In this document: one piece after another, positions 22,407 through 32,898 of the stretch
Numbering within the stretch: the stretch's first letter is position 1
Layout: the number at the start of each line of letters is the position of its first letter
From: Flaccisagitta enflata
Taxonomy: Eukaryota > Chaetognatha > Sagittoidea > Aphragmophora
NCBI GenBank assembly: GCA_965153355.1
Contig: OZ231126.1
Location: 106,082,001 to 106,146,000 of the forward strand
Length of the DNA stretch: 64,000 nucleotides
Reading direction: 5' to 3'
Translations under genes and position numbers: made by a program
Notes under the pieces: model-generated
What the model was told of the DNA's origin: nothing
The model's database searches: none
The model's input: only the letters and a program-made list of their open reading frames with translations

Positions 22407-23849
22407 TTACTTAGGATGCACGCACGTCTTCCCCAGCTTTAAATTTTTTTGGAGGCCCAGTGACAGTTGTCTTATAGCGTAGTTGGTTGAATTTAACCTG
22501 GTAATTTTGCCGACGATGTTGAGACTCCTCATTTCTACCACCATCACCTCTCTTGTCACCATTCCAACCACCTCGCCTATTTGCATTGCCATCACCATGA
22601 TCATATCCACTCCTCTCACTCCTATTACTGCTTCTGTCACCTTCATATCCATCGTTATCATCACCATCACCACTTCCATTTCTGCTGCCGTCACCTCCAT
22701 TACTATGGCCGTCACCTCCATTTCTGTAGCTGTCACCTCCATTTCTGTGGCCGTCACCTCCATTTCTGTAGCCGTCACCTCCATTTCTGTAGCCGTCACC
22801 TCCATTTCTGTAGCCGTCACCTCCATTTCTGTGTCACCTCCATTTCTGTAGTCGTCACTTTTAACTCTATGGCCGTCACCTCCATCTCTAATTCTGTCAC
22901 CAACATTTTTATAACCACCCCTATTCAAATTCATGTCACCTCCTCCACCACCTCTGCTATTGCTTACGTTTCCAAACTGTTGATCACCCTGATTAGCAAA
23001 TCCATGCCAAGAGTTTCTTTGGTTATCCCTGTTATGGATTATTTCCTTTTTTTCTTGGCAGTCGATACAGACATGAAACGCACAAACTTTGCAGACTAAG
23101 TGGGGGTAGATAAAACCTTTTTTACACCTTTGACAAGTGTATCTGACGGACGAGTCGGTTTTTGAGAGAGGGTGGGAATTTGGGCACATGCGAGCTCCTA
23201 CTCTTGCTTCCTCATTTACCATTTTTGGCTCACTATTCTTCAAGGCCTGATTCATGTTTTCTTTCATAATTCCTCTTTCTTTGTTCATCACCTCGTGGAA
23301 TGAAGCTCCAGGGGCCCTATATCCCGCAACATTAGAGTTTATTTTTTTCTTATGATTTTTTTCATATAAGGGCACAAAGTTGCTGGGGTGCTTTGCAGAT
23401 GATAGAGTTTGTCTTGCACGTTGGCGTGCGTTTGGGCCTTTGACATCATTTTTAGAGTTTTGAATCCTCCTGTCAAAACTTCTGTCAAAAGGGTCTTGGG
23501 CTAATATAACTTTTGGCGTACTTGTTTTCATTCTATTGACCTCAACTTCATCATTGGATTCATTCATAAGGCTAAAGTTGACCCTTTTTTCATGTTTTAA
23601 TCGAGCACCAGGAGTGGGGGGGCGATTGGGAAGAGAGAGCATATTTTCGATTTTCTTTTTCGCGGCATTTCTTCTTTTCTCTTCCTCATCCTCCTCCTCC
23701 TCCTCCTCGTTATCATGATCCTCCTCCTCTCGATTGGTCAACGACATTGATCGCAAACCAACGCTATCCTTGACGCTTCGCCCTTTAAAATGGCTGCCCC
23801 CTTCATTCTTTAGCGGGCTTCCCCAGTCCAGACCGCCATCTGTGGGCAC
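22407..23849 (-). pseudogene. ORF2 of element 1: zinc-finger and Gly-rich repeat protein
   Basis: 480 codons, starting 71 bp after the end of ORF1 and ending one base before the gag-pol ATG. The N-terminal third is charged, with a run of Glu. At about residues 220-265 a Cys/His cluster reads C-X3-H...CQRC...CKVC...HVCIDC; the spacing resembles ZZ or DC1/C1-type fingers. The rest was a Gly/Arg/Asn-rich (GYRNGGD)n tail coded by a 21-bp minisatellite. In the repeat (about 22828) a short unit shifts the frame so that the ORF now reads (TEMEVTA)n. The intended frame ends close to the gag-pol start. A role as nucleic-acid-binding accessory or Gag N-terminal part is inference; such a finger upstream of gag is not typical of gypsy elements. 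Confidence 0.6.
22640..22860. repeat. 21-bp coding minisatellite in ORF2
   Basis: About ten units of 'cacctccatttctgtagccgt' in tandem. One unit is shortened near 22828 ('tctgtgtcacc'), which changes the reading frame of the host ORF. Confidence 0.9.
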
Positions 23850-23919
23850 TTTTGATCCACGCTCATTGCACGTGTCTACGGCCCCAAGGTCGGGAATATC
23901 ACGTGGGCATGCATACGGC

Positions 23920-26468
23920 TCATGTTCTATGATGGCGATTAGTTCTCAGTGACGAGATGATGGTCGAGATGATGGTGATCAGTTCGTGCAGGTCAGAGTT
24001 GGTCAGTCCACATTGTTCCATTCTTTCTTTTTCCTTTCCTACAGTCAATATGTCGTCAACAATGTTCATAATAAATCCCCCAAAAGGCGACTTATTGTCA
24101 TCGTTCAAACAAGGAAAAAAATGTGAGAGAATGAAATCCACTTTGTCCCCAGGCTTAGCTTTGAGAAAGATGTTGCCATTTTTTATATACACATCTGGGT
24201 GAGGTACGATTTGCATTTGATAGACTTGTTGTTCATAAGCCTGGTTTACGTCATGTTCAAAGCTCAATCTATGCATTGCAAAGGCAATGCCAAATGGCAA
24301 CATGTTTTCTCTCAGCTTACCAAAGGAACCTAGCTCAAATTTGTCAAGTCTTTCGTCAGTGAAAAGTCGTTCAAGTCTCATGTCTTGAAGATCTTGAAGA
24401 TATCGTAAATAGATAAGAAGTGCAAATACACAGGCATCAAGAGAGATATCAGGACGGAACCTTGGCTCATCAGCTTCCCTCACACAATTCAAGGCAGATC
24501 CAAAATCCTTCTGGTTTAGAAACCCAATCGATCGGACAATTGAATGAATGATGGAATCAATAGGAGTTTCAGCTTTTACTTGGAAATTAAAACGCCCTTC
24601 ATCATATTGGGAAATCTCGCCACTTGGGAAATACTTTTCACTAAGATCCCGAAATTTTCTTCTAGACATACCATCGAGTGCAATGGGATATGCTTTGGGA
24701 GTACTGTTCTTATCAGGAATCAAGTGTGAGATATTGTGGTTTTCATACAAGCGCACATGCTCAAAGCTTCTTCCCAGATTTAAGTTTTCAGGCCCAATTG
24801 CATTACCCATTCTGTTTTTTTCTCTATCCTCCAATAATTTTTCTAGTAAATGATCATTTTGACATTTACCCTTTTTACAAAGACTGCAAGGTGAAATCTT
24901 GATATAGCTTCTTAAGCCAAATACGAAAAAGGATCCATCTTTAAGAATGGGTGATGCTAAAGCGCCTGTCTTTGCATTAAGAAAATTACGTATCTCGTCC
25001 TGTTGTGAGGTAAACGCCTCAAATTTGAAACCCAAATCATTAATAAAACCCCCAAATGGAAGATACTCATAAGTTTTCCCTCCGTAGGCGGTGAGTCTGT
25101 ATGTATTTTGGGACAGACTGTCAAAAACTAAATGAGCATTCAGCAATGGGCGATTACGGACCAGGATTTGTCTTGGTCTTGATGGAGTTGGAGCCCCAAA
25201 TGCATCCTTTTTGCCAGCGTCGCCATTTCCGGTTAGTTGCGCGCCATTTTGAGATCCATTGAAGCGCTCTTCGTTGTCCAATTTCGCGTTTTTAGCGCCT
25301 TTTGAGTTGACGCCACAATTTTTTGTATTAGCGCCTTTTCCGGTGCCGTTGACGTCGCAATTAGCGCCATCCCCGTCGTCGCCATGATTAGCGCCTCTGG
25401 TGCCACTGACGCGACAATCAGCGCCACTTCCGTTGTGTTCGACGCCACAATTAGCGCCACCCCCGCCGCCATTGACGCCACGATTGGCGCCACCTCCGCC
25501 GCCGTTGACGCCACGATTGGCGCCACTTTCGCCGCCGTTGACACCACGATTAGCGCCACTTCCGGCGCCGTTGACGCCACGATTGGCGCCACTTTCGCCG
25601 CCACTTCCGCCACCGTTGTCGGCGTCCGGATAACCGCCCTGATCCACGCCAAAAACGCCATTTCCAGCGCCTCCATTGTCCACGTTTGGACCATAACGTT
25701 CGCCGTCGTGTTCCACGCCAAATTGGTTGGTGCCAACACCATTATCAAAGGAACATTTCCATTGGTGAAAAGTTTGTTGTTAGAGAAAGCCGGTCTCAGA
25801 TTGCCAACGCGGCCTCCTCCTCTTCCTCCTCCTCCGCGGCCTTTACCTCGTGTTTGGCCGCGTCCATTGACATTTCTCCCCATCGAAAAACTGGAGAATT
25901 TCTCGTTAATATTATCCATAGAAACACTCATTCTTGGGTTTGAATGAGTGTTGACTGCATTAGGCATTCTGTGTCGTTGCCCGGCAGTGTGAGCGTTAAT
26001 TTGAAAGAGTTCGTCGTCAATGAAAAAATTGTCGTTGTTTTCATTCACATCATCATCGTTATTTTCATTGATATTTGGAATTGAGCTTATCCTTTCCTTT
26101 TTAATTTCCTTCTGTTGCGCAAGAGACATTTTTTTCTTCAAAAAGTCGCCGTCACTTTGTAATGTTGGGTGCCGGATTCCTCCCCATGGAGCATAATTTT
26201 TTGTTGTTCCGTTTGTTTTGTTTGTTTTGGCGCCGTCTTCGTTGTTCGTAGACTGCGAGTTTACCCCATCATCCTGCGTGGGCCAGACGCCATCATTAGG
26301 AGAGATTTCTCGCCGTCTTTGTTTCGGGTCTTGTTTTTGGTTGTTTTGTTTTTGTTCAGTATCTGTTTTAGTCGTTTGTTTTCCTCTTAGTAGTCGGAAT
26401 TTCGATAAAAAGTTTTTTCTCGGCGATTTCCCCTCAGGGTCGCCGTCCGCCATCTTCAAGGAAAGCAA
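23920..26468 (-). pseudogene. ORF1 of element 1: large unrecognised protein, one frameshift
   Basis: Two overlapping frames (26468-25233 and 25716-23920) belong together. The first starts MLSLKMADGDPEGK, is basic and Gln/Asn-rich, and has an RGG box (GRGGGGRGGGR, about 25810-25850). The frame is then lost near 25750-25720. The second continues through Gly/Asn/Ala repeats coded by a 33-36 bp minisatellite (25400-25620), then a long well-ordered region of about 400 residues with mixed helices and a small Cys cluster (CSLCKKGKC). I do not recognise that region. By position (first ORF after the 5' LTR) and RNA-binding features it could be a Gag-like structural protein, but this is inference. It ends at a TGA 71 bp before ORF2. 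Confidence 0.6.
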
Positions 26469-26552
26469 AATAAATTGAAAGAAATTATGATGAGTATAAA
26501 ATCGTTATAGAAACTCCTAACACCCCTTCCCCCTTTTGTGGCTAAGAATTCA

Positions 26553-26569
26553 CTAACCGCTTGCCACCA
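26553..26569 (-). other. Candidate primer-binding site of element 1
   Basis: On the element's strand, two bases after the 5' LTR, the sequence TGGTGGCAAGCGGTTAG begins with TGG, as needed to pair with the CCA end of a tRNA. I could not name the tRNA from memory. The position is right; the identity is open. Confidence 0.5.
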
Positions 26570-26571
26570 AC

Positions 26572-26895
26572 TGAATTAGAGCGGTTGTAGCAATCTATAT
26601 AAGCTATCCGAGTGGTAATAGCAAATTGACTATAAGGCTATCAGAGGCATACAAATATGATACTAAAGAATATACCAAGTTTTCACATCATAACTACTTT
26701 ACCTTTATTCTTTCAATCCAAGAAGAAGCGTGTTGATGTCAGGAAAAGAGATACATAAGTGAATACAATGAAACAGAAAAACCCCCAATCTATGGGGCAG
26801 GCGTGGTCACGTGATGATGCTCGGGGGTTGAGAGACATCGAACCAATGAGAGAGCGGGGGGGGGGGAGAGAGAAGCAGAGAGAGAGAGAGAGACT

Positions 26896-26933
<38 letters not shown>

Positions 26934-26985
26934 TCGATCAACCGCGTGGATGATAACTAATTTTAATACAAATAATGATATCTCA
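26572..26985 (-). repeat. 5' LTR of element 1
   Basis: A 414-bp partner of 11987-12382, with a longer (GA)n tract (about 26877-26931). The CACGTG box, inverted CCAAT and AATAAA are kept. It is followed by the second GTGG target copy at 26986-26989. Confidence 0.95.
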
Positions 26986-26989
26986 GTGG

Positions 26990-27212
26990 CATTGTCCATG
27001 TTCACCAATAATCAGAACAATGGCAAACAAATATCTAGACCTGAAAGAAATAGCCGGCCTCCCCTTAAGGAAAAAAGACGAATCTGAAATTAAAAAGCCA
27101 GGAGGAAAAGATTTAAACCTAGATTAAACCCGCCGGAGCTAACATAAGAATTAACCTGAAATGCCAAAAACATTTGAAATTGAGAAATTCATTGGCATAA
27201 ATCACAACAATT
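26990..27212 (+). mobile_element. Continuation of element 0 beyond the insertion
   Basis: When the duplicated GTGG is discounted, a plus-strand open frame from the left flank stays open here until a TGA near 27086. That supports a clean insertion of element 1 into element 0. The rest, to 27212, has no recognisable content. Confidence 0.5.
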
Positions 27213-27863
27213 GATTGACATATACTATCTTGCTAAAAAGTATATCGACAAGATACTATACAGCTCAATTCTTTGTCAATTAATGCATATACCATTTGTA
27301 AAATACGACTTTCACTTAGCGTGACCTTCCTAAGCATCATCTTCCGCTTTCATGCCCCTTGGTATGCTTTTGCAAAGCAATTGAAGATATGATGATGTGG
27401 TGTTCTTCACATCTAGAGAGCGATACTTTTCAGCTCGGCCTTTGACATGACGTGTTCAAAATCTGGCTGCTCCTTAATATTAATTCACGAAAATTCATCA
27501 CTTTGAGGTCTGGACTGTTTCCAGGCCAACCCAGAAACAACTTGACATCATAAACGCATAAAGAATGCTTCATTTTCTGGGCGCGATGCGCCAGGGCAGC
27601 ACTCTCCCTCAATTGGTGTCTTCCACAATTTCCAAATTCTAAAATGCAATTTTTTCGCCATTTTCCACTTTGAGTAGTAAATTTGTTTTGCTTGTCATTT
27701 CTAAATGAATAAACTTTGAACAATGCGGTTTGCGCCATTCAATCGGAAATTCGATGAAGTTTCCAGACGTCACCGATTTTTCTATGTTTGCATTATCTTT
27801 TTGGTAGTTATGTACCATTATGCTTGTCGATATACATATTAGCAAGATAGTATATATCCAATC
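27213..27863 (-). mobile_element. Tc1/mariner remnant with terminal inverted repeats
   Basis: About 40 bp at 27213-27252 (gattgacatatactatcttg...) match, inverted, 27823-27863 with few mismatches. Inside, on the minus strand (frame 27738-27430), WPGNSPDLKVMNF resembles the WP-x-SPDLNPIEN block before the third catalytic residue of Tc1/mariner transposases. At 651 bp it is about half the normal length of roughly 1.3 kb, so it is an internally deleted, inactive copy. It sits just 3' of gene C. Confidence 0.75.
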
Positions 27864-27908
27864 AAGTTCACAAAGCCAATAAATTGACACCATCCAAAAC
27901 CAAAATGT

Positions 27909-28943
27909 CTAAGCGGGTGCCACTGAATCACCATCGGCGACAGACACAGACTCATACGGCAATTCTCTTTCAGACTCATTTCCAAGGGCAGATTGAGCAA
28001 GGCCAGGGCCGAGGCCGTGGGAGGCAACCGCGTTCTCAAACGCTGACTTAATGCAAGCCTCCAATCTGTCAAAACAATAATAATTACTCTGTTAAGATTG
28101 TATCCAGACTCCTGGCCCTGAAAAGAATTGGTTATTATGCGGAATCAGTAGCATAAACCTGTAAATAAAGAATTAGACAGAGTAGACGCAGAAACTTACT
28201 CCAATCTAGCCGCAAAAACGTCGCGAGGGTCGCGAGTGTGCATCCCGTCACAACGCAAATGCCGACCATCACGATGCATTGAATCGGCATTAGATCGATG
28301 TTTGAAACAGAAAGCAATTCCAAATGAAACTCCGATGACAAACTCGATAGCAACCAACGCGACGGCAACGATACCATATTCTTCGGTTTGATTGACGTCG
28401 TCCTATATCATTTCTTGAACAGTATTACGAAGGAAATGAGCGTTCATGGGGACGCAGCGCGAAAGTCTGGTGCTATGATAATAGGCCATGCGGTAAACAA
28501 CGAGCATACATGGCCCATTTTCCTCACTGAAAATGAAAATCACGGCATTATGAATATACTCGGCTGAACGCATACAAGCGAGAGATGCGTCGGCGAAAAT
28601 TATGCAAACTTACCTGTATCCTATTTCTTGGAGAAAAGCCTCCTTTCCACCATCTGACAAAGTCTTAATCGAGACTTGATTACGCAAGGCCCAATCGCGA
28701 ACTGCATATTTTAGCTTGGCCTGTGTAAATGTACGTAATCAGTACTAAAGACCAACGACGTGAAATGAAATCTTATAACGACCGACGATCAAGACTAAAA
28801 ATTCAAAATAGACACACCTTCGGTGAACCATCCTCAGAGGAGCTTGAAAATGACACGTAATGAGATGAGCTTGCCAAGCGCGAGTGTCGCATAGAGGCGC
28901 TTTGCGCAGAAGCGACGAGTAGAAACAATAGACAGATGAACAT
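27909..28943 (-). pseudogene. Gene C: four-exon membrane protein with one in-frame TAG
   Basis: Exons 28943-28818, 28720-28614, 28526-28200 and 28065-27909 all have GT/AG ends, and their lengths add up to 239 codons in one frame. Exon 1 encodes a signal peptide (MFICLLFLLVASA). The ectodomain has two Cys (about residues 84 and 102) and, near the membrane, an NQT sequon. A hydrophobic segment follows (residues about 128-150, YGIVAVALVAIEFV...), then a 90-residue tail. A TAG (28405-28403, codon 119) lies between the ectodomain and the membrane segment. No splice choice that I tried removes it and keeps the frame. Either the gene is dead, or it makes a secreted form with membrane readthrough. 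It is antisense to element 0. The layout (signal, two Cys about 18 apart, NxT, single pass, tail) matches gene A of element 3, but sequence similarity is slight. No known family. Confidence 0.6.
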
Positions 28944-29904
28944 CTTCAATGGATGAGATTTCAAAGAAAAGCGTCGATATGAAAAGTATAAAGTGACCGT
29001 TCCAAATTACTTGTACATTTTATTTTACTTGTATGAAGAGTAACCAAGAATTGAAATGAACTTGTATGACAAAAATCATAAAAAATTTTTAACTAGAAAG
29101 AAAAAAAAAATAAAGAAAATAATAGACTGAACCGGAATTCTTGGGAACTCAAAAATTAATGAATATTTATTGAAACCATTGAATTGAGAAATGTCAAATG
29201 ACCACCGTGAAAAATGTGTTCTTTATAAATTCTTTTAATTCAGCCAAAATTGTTTCACCAACGAGAATTTTACATTTTAAAGACCTTGAATCGTTATGAA
29301 TGCTTATAACACTCAAAGCGTTTTAATTTCAACCGATGCGACTTTTAAAAGCGATATAGTGATATGAATTGTTATTTACTCCAGAGCTTTAATCAAATTC
29401 ATTTCCAATATTATCAATTCTCTACTCGACCGTTACGAGATTATTTTGTTATATAAAAGACTCCGCTCAACTGAATCAAGCAGACTCTTTCTGTTGGGGG
29501 GGGGGAGAGTCATAAAGGGTACCGCTCGACCAGAGAATAGAATTATTGAGACTCCGGAAATCATTTCTTATGATTATCGGATCAAATTCCAAGAATCGAG
29601 GAATATAAAAAGCTTGATTCGGTTTGAGAAGGACCTCTTCTATCGGAAAAATTCCTCTTATTATTTCTTCTGACAGTCCAACAGTCCTTCAGTTGCCATA
29701 CCGAGATAGCTATTCTCAACTATACCAACAAAAAAAAAAAAAACATAAACAAATGGCAAAATGGCAAGAATTGAATTAGTAGAAATAAAAAATAAAAAAT
29801 AAAAAACGGTTTGGTACCAAAAATATGAACGTTCAACAATAGGTCGGTTGTACCATTACCTATAACAAACAGTAATTGGTCAATATAACAATAAACAAGA
29901 TTAA
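28944..29904. other. No gene recognised; promoter-like sequence near 29450
   Basis: No supported exon. At 29450-29490 'ttatataaaagactccgctc' followed by 'tcaactgaatcaagcag' looks like a plus-strand TATA box with an initiator; it may come from an LTR. A G run (about 29496-29506) and an A run (about 29730) bracket the next 230 bp. Ownership is unclear. Confidence 0.35.
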
Positions 29905-31172
29905 TTAGTCAAGGCTCCTCTCATCAGCCTGAAGATCATAATCACGGAGCCGGGCCGGGACGCGTCTGCTTCTGTTTGATCTACTAATTGGCTGATTTTC
30001 TGTCTCATCACCATCATCTTTAACAAAAACCTTTGTAAGATGATTGTAATGAGTAACAAACGTTTTACCGTCATCATCAACCAATTCATTGTTCACATCA
30101 GACAGTTTCTTTCTGACAGTCAAAACTTTGTTTTGGTATTTCAATTGAAAAGACTTATCAAGTCCTTCTTGGTTGACAAAATTTACATATCTCACTTTGT
30201 CACCTTCAACAATATCTTTGCCAACCACTTTTTATCATAATACGCTTTTTGCCGTCTCATGGCCTTACCAGTTGACTCTGAGACCTTTTTAAACATGCGT
30301 GCTTGGTTTTCAGGCAAGGACCGTACAACAACATCAACTGATTTGCCTTCTGGTAATTTGTCCAAGACAATGTCAATTGGCAAAATAGCCTCATTACAAC
30401 TTGAGTGCTTGATCAAAAATGGTGTCTGATTGGTGGTCAAAGACGGTGTGATATTTGTTGCAAGAGCTACTTTGGGACAACACAAATCCCATTCATGATC
30501 AGGTTCTTCTTCCAAGAGGGAACCAATCAACTTGATTGTATCTCTGATTGCTCGTTCTGCAATACCGTTTGCTTGCTGATGGTAACTGACCGTCGTTAAT
30601 CTGGTTATGTTCAGCAATTCAACAAATCTTTGTCCAACTTCGCCAATCAAAGATGAAGTTGGACCAGCGTTCCCATATTTACAATCCAATGATTGTAAAA
30701 CGCCGAGTACACAGTTGTGGCTTTAATATGTGGCAATGGGACCACAATGGTCCACTTGCTCCAATGATCAACAGCAACCAAATAATACATATTTCCTCTC
30801 TTAGTTGGATGCAATGGGCCCTTGATATCAAAATGAACATGTTGATTCATGTAACACACGGGGCTTTGAACTAACGGCGTACGCATGACTTTTACAACAG
30901 AGCACACACTACAAGTCTGAACATACCGCGTGACAACATCAGCCATTTTATGCCAGTAAAACTTCCCTCTTAAAGCCATCATCATCTTACTTACACTAGG
31001 ATGATTCAATTGATCATGATGGCCTTGTAACACAATCAGACGCATATGCATGGGGATTACATGCAAATTCTTGTCATCAGAGCCATCATGCTCAGTCCAC
31101 ACTCTCATAACAACCCCATCAACCAACATAAACTGTTCAAAGGTGAACCAAAATGATCTCAGACTTGGTGAG
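29905..31172 (-). pseudogene. pol: Integrase of a gypsy element, 3' half of a split element
   Basis: Three overlapping minus-strand frames. The first (31172-30647) has the integrase zinc module (HHDQLNHPSVSKM... then CSVCSVV) and the first core Asp in 'HFDIKGPLHP'. The second (30689-30192) has the Glu helix 'QQANGIAERAIRDTI' and the core end. The third (30228-29905) has a C-terminal domain and a basic tail (NRSRRVPARLRDYDL), typical of gypsy pol ends. Frameshifts lie near 30690 and 30225. The second Asp is near the first break (GNAGPTSSLIGEV). The element is cut at 31172 by the BEL insertion and continues at 44499 with RNase H. No Env follows. Confidence 0.85.
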
Positions 31173-32090
31173 TATATTTCGCCCACGTAAATATTAGTTT
31201 CGACTCTGGGTTAGCTTTGTATGTAGATGTCTCTGACTGACTGACAACGGTAGACGCATAGGAATTTGGGCGTAGATTGGAAATTGGCGTGACAATGGTC
31301 TCTTTGATGTGGTAAAAATTTCAACAATCTGAGATGGGGGACAAAATAAAAGGGGAAATTGGGCATTAAAAGATGGTCAACCAATGCATGAAAGCAACAT
31401 GAGATCAGGATAGACATGGACAGAAACAGCCAATAACAACATTTTCATCTTATGCAGAGGCCATGAAGCCAGATCCATACACTGCCCCCGCCCTGCCCAT
31501 CCCACTAAATTCACCCATTTCACCCAATAATTAGTTAACCGGACAGACAATAAAAACAGACGATAAAACGCCAAAAACAGACAATAAAACAATAAAAAGT
31601 CAGACGACAAAAACAATGATAAAACACTAAAACGCTAAAATGATAAAAACTTACTTTAGGCCCAATTTCCTTGGTTTCCAGCCAGCGTCGTAATCGTCAA
31701 ATAAGTCAGGCGTCCGTTCATATGTCTCTGGAATAAAAAGATGAGAGACTTATGAAAGATGAGGAATCCCAAGGGCGCAAAACATAAAAATCAAGCAAAT
31801 GTCAATCATTCCATTAAGAAGCAATGCCGTAAAAACGATATATATCCGAGATAAAAATGCGAAGCATAAAACATATGACAATGAAAAAAGTAGAAAGAGA
31901 AAATACGTGGGAACACCTAATTCCAAGCGGATAAAAGAGCGAGCAAATGGACAAACCCATGCGCAACCATATGGTTGCGGCAAAATTGGGCGAAAAACAA
32001 AAGGCATCGAATTGGAAAGAAAGAAGGAAAAATGCATTCACGCGAAGAACATCATCATTCCCATACTTATAAATAGCACACATTTCCACA
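31173..32090 (-). repeat. 3' LTR of the BEL element
   Basis: 918 bp. On the minus strand it runs TGTGGAAATG...GCGAAATATA. It pairs with 43578-44493. A 'tataaatag' motif lies near its right end on the plus strand. The boundaries are fixed by the GTGAG target copy on the left and the polypurine tract on the right. Confidence 0.95.
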
Positions 32091-32105
32091 CTCTGCCCCA
32101 TTTTT
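32091..32105 (-). other. Polypurine tract of the BEL element
   Basis: The minus strand reads AAAAATGGGGCAGAG directly before the TGTGGAAATG start of the 3' LTR. Confidence 0.7.
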
Positions 32106-32265
32106 GGAATTTCACAAATTTCAAAAATCCGACATCTAGTTTCTGGTCGCGGGAAACCCTAAATAAAAAACCCATCTGTCACGCTAAAAAAAAATTACAA
32201 TAATAATCTACAGCCCTCGCCCCCCTCCCCCGCCTCCGCCTCTTACATCCCCACCCCTCTTGCAG

Positions 32266-32898
32266 ATGGAGATCGACGAACAACATGGTGGCGAAAGTTT
32301 CCCCCCCTGTCCGGCAAGAGGGGGACGACGACCAAGCAAGGTGATCAATCCAACAACCGATGGGCGCAGACGAGACGGAGACAAGGAAGAAGAGGCACCC
32401 GTTCTGAGAAAAAAGTTAAAAGGGAAGGGGGGGGGAAGGGGGAACGGGCCTAGAAGCACCTCTAGACTGGGATTTGCCATCGAGGTGGAAAAATATAAGT
32501 GGAGGGCATTGACTAAAATTTACAAACATACGAACGCTTTCGTAATAAACATACTAAAAAGACAAAGGTCAAATACAACAAAAAAAACAGACATGTTCCG
32601 AGGAACAAAAAACAAATATAAAAAAATAAATTACTACCCAAACTACATCAAAACCGAATCTGAAAAGCAAAAATTAGGTAAGATTCATGGGAACAACCTT
32701 GTCACCTGCACCATTTCCAAAAGGAAACATGCGGACCATATCGCAAGCTCCAACAGCTCGTCAAATTGTGGGCAAGAGACGAGGATGAAAGGATCGAAAT
32801 GGACACCGCGAAGTTGGGCAGATGGCGCCATCGTCTCAGAAGTTTTTAACCCCTTGTGGGGAGACGAAAGAAAGGGGAAAGGGGGGCAGATGGATTAG
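32266..32898 (+). CDS. Plus-strand ORF inside the BEL element, function unknown
   Basis: A 211-codon frame opposite to the BEL genes, between the 3' LTR and ORF3. Its ATG directly follows a pyrimidine-rich 3' splice-like site (cccctcttgcag). The product would be basic (about a quarter Lys+Arg) with an acidic/Gly start and no membrane segment. It has no recognised motif. Because elements 1 and 3 carry antisense genes, a real antisense gene is possible here, but an ORF of this length can also arise by chance on the reverse of low-complexity DNA. Confidence 0.25.
   Translation: MEIDEQHGGESFPPCPARGGRRPSKVINPTTDGRRRDGDKEEEAPVLRKKLKGKGGGRGNGPRSTSRLGFAIEVEKYKWRALTKIYKHTNAFVINILKRQRSNTTKKTDMFRGTKNKYKKINYYPNYIKTESEKQKLGKIHGNNLVTCTISKRKHADHIASSNSSSNCGQETRMKGSKWTPRSWADGAIVSEVFNPLWGDERKGKGGQMD

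Larger units (their letters stand above)
11987..26985 (-). mobile_element. Element 1: 15.0-kb env-bearing LTR retroelement
   Basis: Two near-identical LTRs (11987-12382 and 26572-26985) start TG and end CA on the element's own strand and are flanked by the same 4 bp, GTGG (11983-11986 and 26986-26989). Internal order in sense (minus) direction: primer-binding-like site, ORF1 (26468-23920), ORF2 (23849-22407), gag-pro-pol (22405-16433), an opposite-strand spliced gene (15263-15879), env (14088-12422), polypurine tract. Integrase and RT place it with gypsy-type elements. Length and content exceed a typical 5-9 kb gypsy or errantivirus. Apart from the (GA)n tract the LTRs differ at only a handful of sites, so the insertion is fairly recent, yet several sense ORFs carry frameshifts. 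Confidence 0.93.

Noticed and set aside
27430-27893. Extra exons of gene C downstream
   Set aside because: The frames belong to the Tc1/mariner remnant (WPGNSPDL motif between matching inverted repeats); gene C already ends at a stop at 27909.
28380-28415. A 26-nt GT...AG mini-intron that would remove the TAG of gene C
   Set aside because: Its length is not a multiple of three, so it would break the frame of the membrane segment; it is also too short for a normal intron.
31750-32203. ORFs of about 95-134 codons in both BEL LTR copies
   Set aside because: They overlap on both strands in LTR sequence, show no coding motif, and differ between the two LTRs by changes scattered without codon pattern.
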